Assembly: GCA_025361865.1 (NCBI GenBank)
Contig: JANYJH010000100.1
Location: 1 to 50,312, forward strand
DNA: 50,312 nucleotides
DNA from: Phragmitibacter sp.
GTDB taxonomy: Bacteria > Verrucomicrobiota > Verrucomicrobiia > Verrucomicrobiales > Verrucomicrobiaceae
Direction of reading: 5' to 3'
The stretch's first letter is position 1. Every line of letters begins with the position of its first letter. Below, piece after piece: positions 45,089-50,312 of this stretch. The notes under the pieces are model-generated. The model was not told the origin of the DNA. It saw nothing but the letters and a program-made list of their open reading frames with translations, and did no database searches. A program made the translations under genes and the position numbers.

Positions 45089-45199
45089 ACGGTTTCCGGC
45101 ATTGAACCTGCTCCCAATTCTGCGGAGCCATGTCAGCCGAATTGAATAAATCAGGCGCAAACTTGTATTTACTCTCCATCTGACTAACTCTAAATCTAT

Positions 45200-45225
45200 C
45201 GCCTGTTACATTAGACAAACAGGCG
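45200..45225 (+). promoter_or_regulatory. Hairpin in the leader of the Lys-rich lipoprotein
   Basis: CGCCTGTT (45200-45207) and AACAGGCG (45218-45225) form a perfect 8-bp stem with a 10-base loop, 25 bases before the start codon of the Lys-rich lipoprotein at 45251. It has no T-run and may be a leader structure or an operator. Confidence 0.4.
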
Positions 45226-45250
45226 CAGTTCAAACATCATAAAGTAAAAC

Positions 45251-45403
45251 ATGAAGTCCATCACCACCCTCCTCTCCGCCGTCATCATCGCAGCTCTTGC
45301 CTCCTGCTCCAGCCCAAAGCCAGCTCCTACCAGCGCTCCAGTTGTTAGCGGCAAGGAAGTCAAGCAAGTAACCCCCAAGAAGGCCAAGTCCAAGAAGAAG
45401 TAA
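45251..45403 (+). CDS. Very small Lys-rich lipoprotein (50 residues)
   Basis: The ATG at 45251 begins MKSITTLLSAVIIAALASCSS, a textbook lipoprotein signal with lipobox LASC, acylated Cys at 19. The mature part is only ~32 residues: Pro/Ala/Ser first, then a KKAKSKKK-type basic tail. This resembles entericidin-type or small scaffold lipoproteins. A strong hairpin terminator follows at once. It is too short for length-filtered gene predictions. Function unknown. Confidence 0.75.
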   Translation: MKSITTLLSAVIIAALASCSSPKPAPTSAPVVSGKEVKQVTPKKAKSKKK

Positions 45404-45432
45404 TACCCCGTTGAGCCCAGCTCAACCTGCCG

Positions 45433-45463
45433 AGCTGAACGTAGTCATACGTTCAGCTTTTTT
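45433..45463 (+). terminator. Strong Rho-independent terminator
   Basis: AGCTGAACGTA (45433-45443) pairs perfectly with TACGTTCAGCT (45448-45458) across the loop GTCA, followed by TTTTT. It lies 30 bases after the stop of the Lys-rich lipoprotein, which makes that gene a separate transcript. Confidence 0.92.
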
Positions 45464-45529
45464 GTGCCCAGCGGCAGCCGTGGATATTGTAAGAAAGGAG
45501 CGCAGTGGTTGTTATCCTTTGCCAGACTT

Positions 45530-46129
45530 ATGAACAAATATCGCTGCTCCAGCATTTTCATCGCCCTCGCCCTCACTTTGCCATCTCTCCATGCCGAGGA
45601 TAAAGTCTTGTTCGCGCCGAAATTTGACGGCCCTGTTTCACCTGAATGGGTGCAAGCCAAAGGCATCTGGAAGAGTGAAAACGGCGTGCTCGTCGGTGAG
45701 GAAATTCCCGATCAGAAACACGTCGCGGTGGCCCAGCACGTCATGCCGCTGGAGAACTTCGCATTGGAAGGCGAACTGCGTTTTGACGGCGCCAAGAACT
45801 TCATTATCGGCACCGATGGCGAAGGCGGACATGTGGGACGCCTCGTCATCCTGCCTGCTCAAATCCTCATTCAGTGGGATCACACCGTGCCCGGTCAAAA
45901 GCCGGTCAGCACAACCATTGCCACCGTGAAACACACCCTTAAACAAAGCGAATGGTTCAAATTTCGCCTCGAATGGCGCGGCACCAAACTCAAAGCCACC
46001 GTGGACGGCGAAACCCTCGAAGCCGAGCACGAACGCTTTGCGGCCATGAAAAAACAGTTCTGGTTCGCCATCGCCAACAAAACCGCCTCCGTGCGGAATT
46101 TCCGGGTGCTGGGCTTGGAAGCACCTTGA
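45530..46129 (+). CDS. Secreted LamG/DUF1080-like protein
   Basis: ATG 45530 (MNKYRCSSIFIALALTLPSLHA) gives a signal peptide; the longer frame includes the non-coding region. The mature 180 residues look like a concanavalin-type beta sandwich: APKFDGPVSPEWVQAKGIWKSENGVLVGEE, then LEGELRFDGAKN and KFRLEWRGTKLKATVDGETLEA. This is the pattern of DUF1080/LamG-like domains of Planctomycetes and Verrucomicrobia. It is probably a carbohydrate-related extracytoplasmic protein. No catalytic residues are identified. It is convergent with the next gene. Confidence 0.75.
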   Translation: MNKYRCSSIFIALALTLPSLHAEDKVLFAPKFDGPVSPEWVQAKGIWKSENGVLVGEEIPDQKHVAVAQHVMPLENFALEGELRFDGAKNFIIGTDGEGGHVGRLVILPAQILIQWDHTVPGQKPVSTTIATVKHTLKQSEWFKFRLEWRGTKLKATVDGETLEAEHERFAAMKKQFWFAIANKTASVRNFRVLGLEAP

Positions 46130-46130
46130 A

Positions 46131-46565
46131 TTACTCGTGAGCATCTTGAGGCTTGCTCAATGTCGGTTCGCTCAGAATCAGCACCAGCACAATGTTGCGT
46201 CCAACAGGCTCGCCATTTTTGAAAGCGACAGTCACTTTTTTATTCTGAAGCAACGAAGCGAGCGCGGATTCATAAGCCCAATTCGGCCACGCACTTCCCC
46301 AGCCGCTTTTTTGATCTTGGTATTCTACCCAATGGCTACCATCATCTCGTGGACCAGCGTATAATATTTTCCCATTGGTCATCTCAAATCCTGCTGCTTT
46401 GACTTGTTCTTCAAGCTGCTTGAGTTGGGTTCCAGCACCACCCTTTAGATGGATCGGGGCGAAAATATTGGCTGTTGCCGACTTGCTAGTTTGATGTCCG
46501 GCGCAAGAAGCCATGAACAAAGTAGTCAGGAGATAGAGCAAGTGAGTAATTGTCTTGGTTTTCAT
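46131..46565 (-). CDS. Lipoprotein of unknown function
   Basis: A signal peptide ends in the lipobox FMASC (acylated Cys at 21 in MKTKTITHLLYLLTTLFMAS-C). The mature 123 residues have a beta-strand pattern with WPNWAYESALASLLQNKKVTV, but no domain can be named. The gene is separated from the upstream gene by only 1 base at the stops (46129/46131). It lies alone on the minus strand with an unremarkable 77-base gap before the next gene. Confidence 0.75.
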   Translation of the reverse strand: MKTKTITHLLYLLTTLFMASCAGHQTSKSATANIFAPIHLKGGAGTQLKQLEEQVKAAGFEMTNGKILYAGPRDDGSHWVEYQDQKSGWGSAWPNWAYESALASLLQNKKVTVAFKNGEPVGRNIVLVLILSEPTLSKPQDAHE

Positions 46566-46642
46566 AATTGCTTTCTTTAGAACTCAATGTGAAAAAATAA
46601 ATGACGAACAGTCATCATGTAGCGGCTGAAAATAGATTCGGA

Positions 46643-47230
46643 TTACCCCTTCCGCCGGAACACGGCGATGTGCTTATCCACGGATTTGCCGGGGGAAATG
46701 AGCTTGCGGGAAAGCGGATTGCTTTGGGTGGTGATCAGTTCTGCGCCCAAGCCCTGCAAGGCATCGAGAGCAAGCTGGTGCTCTTTGTCGAAGTAGCTGG
46801 TGATGACCAGCAGGCCGTCGTCGGAGACCTTTTCCAAGCCTTGCTCGAAGATCTTCTTCCACAACTCAGGGCCGTGCCAGAAGTTCTGGTGACGGAGCAA
46901 CACCATATTGAAATCCTCGCCCAGTTCCTTGTGGGATTTGAGCTTAGTGGCGTCTTCGAGAAGGAACTCGGCGGGCAGGTGACTGTGGCGTTCGCGGGCT
47001 TGAAGGATTTCACGGATGCGGATGTCAGCACCGATGAGTCGGACTTGCTCGGACTTGGATTGCGCTTTGGCGAAGTCCACTAACGTCGCGGCTTCATCGC
47101 ATTGACCGCAGGCGAGATTCAGAATGCGCATTTCCTCAGTGCTCGGCACATGCAGATGTGGGGCGACGGTTTCCTGAAGCAGGCCCTTCAGAACCTGCAT
47201 GTCTTGGGCGATGGGATTCTCAGTGGACAC
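46643..47230 (-). CDS. Class I SAM-dependent methyltransferase-like protein
   Basis: The glycine-rich AdoMet loop is ILNLACGQCDEA with the acidic residue of motif II in IGADIR. A hydrophobic strand LLVITSY corresponds to motif VI. 195 residues is a typical class I small methyltransferase size. The substrate is not indicated. It starts with GTG at 47230, 3 bases after the trpB stop at 47234 on the same strand, so both genes are probably coupled. Confidence 0.75.
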   Translation of the reverse strand: MSTENPIAQDMQVLKGLLQETVAPHLHVPSTEEMRILNLACGQCDEAATLVDFAKAQSKSEQVRLIGADIRIREILQARERHSHLPAEFLLEDATKLKSHKELGEDFNMVLLRHQNFWHGPELWKKIFEQGLEKVSDDGLLVITSYFDKEHQLALDALQGLGAELITTQSNPLSRKLISPGKSVDKHIAVFRRKG

Positions 47231-47233
47231 GGC

Positions 47234-48460
47234 TTAAAACTTGAGGTCTTCACCAAATACAAACCGGGCGGCTTGAGCTACATCCTTGTCGCCACGACCG
47301 CTGACGTTGACGATGATAATCTGATCTGAACTCATCTGCGGCGCGACTTTGATGGCATTGGCGAGCGCATGAGAGCTTTCCAAGGCGGGAATGATGCCTT
47401 CGATGCGGGAAAGCGACTGGAAGGCTTCGAGGGCTTCCTTGTCGGTAGCATAAGTGTATTGCACGCGCTTTTGATCGTGAAGCCAGGCGTGCTCGGGGCC
47501 GACCGCAGCGTAGTCGAGACCAGCGCTGACGGAATGCGTGAGCTGGATTTGGCCATCTTCGTCCGCGAGCAGGTAAGTCTTTGCGCCTTGCAAGACACCG
47601 AGGCGCCCCCCTTGGAAGCGGGCCGCGTGGCGCTCGGGGATGATGCCATCACCGCCAGCTTCGACGCCGGTCATACGCACGCCATTGTCTTCAAGGAAGG
47701 GATGAAACAAGCCGATGGCGTTGCTGCCGCCACCGACACAGGCGATGAGCAGATCCGGCAAACGACCTTCAGCGGCGAGGATTTGGCGTCGCGCTTCGAT
47801 GCCGATAACGCGATGGAAATCGCGAACCATCATGGGGTAAGGATGCGCGCCGTAAGCGGTGCCGAGAATGTAATGCGTGTGACGAACATTCGTCACCCAG
47901 TCGCGCATGGCTTCGTTGACGGCTTCTTTGAGCGTGGCCTGACCCGCCGTCACGCCGCGCACTTCAGCCCCGAGAAATCTCATACGGGCGACGTTCAACG
48001 CTTGGCGTTCCATGTCGACTTTGCCCATGTAGATGACGCACTCAAGGCCAGCACGAGCCGCGACGGTGGCCGTGGCGACGCCGTGTTGACCAGCGCCCGT
48101 CTCGGCGATGATGCGCGTTTTGCCAAGACGCTTGGCGAGCAATATCTGGCCGATGGCGTTGTTGATCTTGTGCGCGCCGGTGTGAAGAAGGTCTTCGCGC
48201 TTGAGGTAGATTTTGGCTCCGCCGAGCTTCTGGGTCCAACGCTCCGCAAAGTAGAGCGGGGTGGGGCGGCCCACGTAGTTGGCGAGCAAGTGATTCAACT
48301 CGGCGTGGAAGGCTTCGTCTGTTTTGGCGCGCTCGTATTCAGCGGTCAATTCCTTCAAAGCGGCCATCAGGGTTTCAGGCACGAACATCCCGCCATAAGG
48401 ACCGAAATGGCCGTGTTCATCAGGAAGCTGAATCGGTGGGCTTTGAGGGGAAGAAGACAT
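47234..48460 (-). CDS. trpB: Tryptophan synthase beta chain
   Basis: TrpB makes L-tryptophan from indole and serine with PLP. The PLP Lys98 lies in HTGAHKINN, and the phosphate-binding loop is [10 protein letters not shown]. Also visible are [12 protein letters not shown] and GRGDKD near the end. 408 residues is the usual length. The gene is not beside trpA, the usual partner, in this window; instead it is followed by an SAM methyltransferase gene. ATG 48460 is used. Confidence 0.96.
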   Translation of the reverse strand: MSSSPQSPPIQLPDEHGHFGPYGGMFVPETLMAALKELTAEYERAKTDEAFHAELNHLLANYVGRPTPLYFAERWTQKLGGAKIYLKREDLLHTGAHKINNAIGQILLAKRLGKTRIIAETGAGQHGVATATVAARAGLECVIYMGKVDMERQALNVARMRFLGAEVRGVTAGQATLKEAVNEAMRDWVTNVRHTHYILGTAYGAHPYPMMVRDFHRVIGIEARRQILAAEGRLPDLLIACVGGGSNAIGLFHPFLEDNGVRMTGVEAGGDGIIPERHAARFQGGRLGVLQGAKTYLLADEDGQIQLTHSVSAGLDYAAVGPEHAWLHDQKRVQYTYATDKEALEAFQSLSRIEGIIPALESSHALANAIKVAPQMSSDQIIIVNVSGRGDKDVAQAARFVFGEDLKF

Positions 48461-48521
48461 GCGGGCGAAAGGTAACGAAGTAAGCGAGGATTTACAGGAC
48501 TTTCTTTACGGGCGTGAAGAC

Positions 48522-48647
48522 CGTAACACAGCCATCTTGGCTGTGGTTAGAAGAGGGTTCGCTTCGCGGCTTCGCAGCCAGCCTGTTGTTCATCCTGATG
48601 ACAGCCAAGATGGCTGTCCTACCCACAGGCTGGAAGCCTGTGTTACG
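48522..48647. repeat. MITE-like palindromic element with 10-bp terminal inverted repeats
   Basis: The outer ends CGTAACACAG (48522-48531) and CTGTGTTACG (48638-48647) are perfect inverted repeats. Inside are three palindromes of the same 8-3-8 design: CACAGCCA-TCT-TGGCTGTG (48527-48545), GACAGCCA-AGA-TGGCTGTC (48600-48618) and CACAGGCT-GGA-AGCCTGTG (48624-48642). Between the first and second is ~55 bases with more short palindromes. It lies in the gap between trpB and mutY and has no coding potential. Structure suggests a small non-autonomous repeat. Confidence 0.7.
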
Positions 48648-48658
48648 TTTTTCAATGC

Positions 48659-49675
48659 TCATTCGAGAGCGAACGCCTGATGTTTCATGACGGCGATCAA
48701 GGCGCGTCGGTAAGGGCTGGGCATCGCGAGAGAAGAGAGTTCTGCGAAGGGAATGATCTTCCCGATGAGAGGCGGCAGTGCTGGGGACTGATGCACCCAA
48801 AGCGTCACGCGATAGCGGGTGATGGTGTATTTCGACTTATGAATCGCAGGAGCTTCTGACAACGATTCTGGCAGCGCGGGTAGCTTCCACAAACCCGTGC
48901 GTCGGCTCCCCTCTTCTTGCACGAGCAGGACGCCGTTTTGATCCTGATGAAACAACACGCGCTCGGTAATTTCTGTGATGGCGACGCTCTTCGATTTAAC
49001 GGGCAATTCAGTGGCGCGAGTCGTCAGGCAGAAGGCATTGACGGGGCAGAGAGAGCATGAGGGATTGGCCGGTTTGCAGATAGTCTGGCCGAGTTCCATC
49101 AAAGCGGAGTTGTGAATGCGGGCGCTGGTGGCGGCTTTGACCAACGTGTCTGCATGAGCCCAAAGGAGGCGAATGCCCGCCGTGGAATCAATGGGCGTAT
49201 CGTCATCGAGAAGCCGGGTCAGGACACGCGCGACGTTTCCGTCCACGAGAGGTTGTCGTTCATCAAAGGCGAAGCTGGCGACGGCTCCGGCAGTGTAAGG
49301 GCCGATGCCTGGCAGCTTGAGAATCGTCGCCATATCACGCGGGAAACGTCCGCCATGATCGCGCAGAATCGTTTGCGCAAGCTTCTGAAGGTTTCTGGCG
49401 CGACGATAATAACCGAGCCCTTCCCAAGCCTTCAAGACCTCGGCTTCGGTCGCTTTGGCCAAGGTAGCGAAGTCGGGGAACAAGGCCATCCAGTTCGTGT
49501 AATAGCCACGATCCAGAACGGTGGCGATCTGCGTCTGCTGAAGCATGACCTCACTGACGAGGATCGCGTAAGGATCGGTCGTTCGTCGCCAAGGGTAGTC
49601 GCGTCCTCCATGCACGAACCATTCTGCCAGGGAATTGGCAAAGGTTTTGGCATGTTGAAGTGCGTTCTGTTTCAC
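48659..49675 (-). CDS. mutY: Adenine DNA glycosylase
   Basis: MutY removes adenine mispaired with 8-oxoguanine. The helix-hairpin-helix is LPGIGPYTAGAVASFAF with the catalytic Asp145 in VDGNVARV and Glu42 in SEVMLQQTQIATV. A [4Fe-4S] cluster is held by Cys200, Cys207, Cys210 and Cys216 (C-X6-C-X2-C-X5-C). The C-terminal ~110 residues form the NUDIX-like 8-oxoG-recognition domain. It starts with GTG at 49675. It is divergent from rnhC, 53 bases away. Confidence 0.95.
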   Translation of the reverse strand: MKQNALQHAKTFANSLAEWFVHGGRDYPWRRTTDPYAILVSEVMLQQTQIATVLDRGYYTNWMALFPDFATLAKATEAEVLKAWEGLGYYRRARNLQKLAQTILRDHGGRFPRDMATILKLPGIGPYTAGAVASFAFDERQPLVDGNVARVLTRLLDDDTPIDSTAGIRLLWAHADTLVKAATSARIHNSALMELGQTICKPANPSCSLCPVNAFCLTTRATELPVKSKSVAITEITERVLFHQDQNGVLLVQEEGSRRTGLWKLPALPESLSEAPAIHKSKYTITRYRVTLWVHQSPALPPLIGKIIPFAELSSLAMPSPYRRALIAVMKHQAFALE

Positions 49676-49728
49676 GGCGGAAAAGAGGGATGACCGATGA
49701 CAGGAAACGCTCTAAAGTCGAACGACGG

Positions 49729-50312
49729 ATGTCAAAGATCACCACTTATACGAAACCGCTGACAGTCGCCCAGGCAGAGAAGCTGCGGGGGCTCATGACG
49801 GAGCGGAGTTTCCGGTTTGAGCAGAAGCCTTATTGCCTCTATTCGGCGGCGGGAGCGAATGTGAATGTGGCCGTTTATGAGAAAGGACCGAAGATCGTGG
49901 TGCAGGGCAAGGGCACGGAAGACTTCATCACCTTCACGCTTGAGCCGGAGATTTTCGGGGTGGCGGAATTGGGCTATGAAGAGGTGAATTCACCCGAGAT
50001 GTTCGAGCCCCACATCGGCGTGGATGAAAGCGGGAAAGGCGACTACTTCGGGCCGCTGGTCATCGCAGGAGCCTATGTGAATCCAGATACTGCGAGAGCC
50101 CTGCAAGAGATCGGTGTCATGGACAGCAAGCGCATCAGCAGTGACGCGCGCATCAGTGCTATCGCTCAAGCCATGCGCGGTATTCGTGGCTTCGTGCATG
50201 AGGTGATCGTGATCAGCCCTGAGAAATACAACCAGCTCTACGGGAAGTTTGGCAACCTCAACAAGCTGCTCGCCTGGGGTCACGCGCAGGTCATCGAGAA
50301 TCTATTGGAACG
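49729..50312 (+). CDS. rnhC: Ribonuclease HIII, 5' part (cut by window edge)
   Basis: The ATG at 49729 opens a frame without a stop to the window end (about 194 codons). The N-terminal ~90 residues are a TBP-like substrate-binding domain (TVAQAEKLRGLM, SFRFEQKPYCLYSAAGANVNVAVYEKG), and the catalytic motif DESGKGD (Asp99, Glu100, Asp105) in GVDESGKGDYFGPLVIAGAYV is diagnostic of RNase HIII. It cuts RNA in RNA/DNA hybrids. It faces away from mutY. The C terminus lies outside the window. Confidence 0.95.
   Translation, partial: MSKITTYTKPLTVAQAEKLRGLMTERSFRFEQKPYCLYSAAGANVNVAVYEKGPKIVVQGKGTEDFITFTLEPEIFGVAELGYEEVNSPEMFEPHIGVDESGKGDYFGPLVIAGAYVNPDTARALQEIGVMDSKRISSDARISAIAQAMRGIRGFVHEVIVISPEKYNQLYGKFGNLNKLLAWGHAQVIENLLE

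Noticed and set aside
47369-48475. Long plus-strand frame opposite trpB
   Set aside because: Shadow of trpB, whose catalytic motifs are intact on the minus strand.

Overview
The window is a moderately GC-rich bacterial chromosome segment that most resembles a member of the Verrucomicrobiota, probably close to Prosthecobacter/Verrucomicrobium. This is inferred from gene content: a planctomycete-type cytochrome c fused to WD40 repeats, a DUF1501 Tat-secreted protein, a secreted hydrolase with an N-terminal SHD1-like domain, a Tat-exported Gfo/Idh/MocA oxidoreductase, a large secreted subtilase with a C-terminal TSP3-like segment, and many small lipoproteins. There is no rRNA, tRNA or CRISPR array that I can recognise.

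Layout. 1-5266: housekeeping genes (trigger factor fragment, type III pantothenate kinase, ROK kinase, pyrE), a Tyr/Gln-rich lipoprotein and the cytochrome c-WD40 protein. 5270-8520: a compact accessory patch with a VapBC-type toxin-antitoxin pair, an RloA/RloB (AbiL-like) putative phage-defence pair, and a leftover C-terminus of an MmeI/YeeA-type DNA methyltransferase. 8558-16344: a frameshifted DUF1501 gene, a 1320-residue subtilase, a hypothetical protein and the SHD1-hydrolase. 16382-19269: GlmU-like acyltransferase, frr, pyrH and a YwaF-like membrane protein on the minus strand. 19393-25423: glycine-zipper lipoprotein, ribokinase-like kinase, Gfo/Idh oxidoreductase, an inserted DNA methyltransferase with a truncated partner, ferredoxin/LysR divergent pair and YceH. 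25439-30292 (minus): psd, a MidA/NDUFAF7-type methyltransferase, a TPR protein and GDP-L-fucose synthase. 30446-34642: serA, a small secreted protein and an M3 peptidase. 34663-37090 (minus): three secreted envelope proteins including a YafK/DpaA-type L,D-transpeptidase-fold enzyme. 37405-44163: the complete F1Fo ATP synthase operon atpBEFHAGDC. 44180-50312: TraB/GumN protein, small secreted proteins and lipoproteins, an SAM methyltransferase, trpB, mutY and the start of rnhC.

The most informative non-routine signals are: (1) a methyltransferase cassette at 22266-23418 flanked by two diverged copies of the last 15 codons of the Gfo/Idh gene, with the downstream partner gene cut off at the second copy; (2) the RloAB/VapBC patch with a methyltransferase relic; (3) several palindromic elements, one of which (126 bp, 10-bp terminal inverted repeats, three 8-3-8 hairpins) looks like a non-autonomous repeat, one of which supplies the C-terminus of psd, and one of which sits inside the ATP synthase operon; (4) a CRP/FNR-like palindrome upstream of atpB. 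No wholly new multi-gene system can be proved from the sequence alone; the methyltransferase insertion is the strongest candidate for follow-up.
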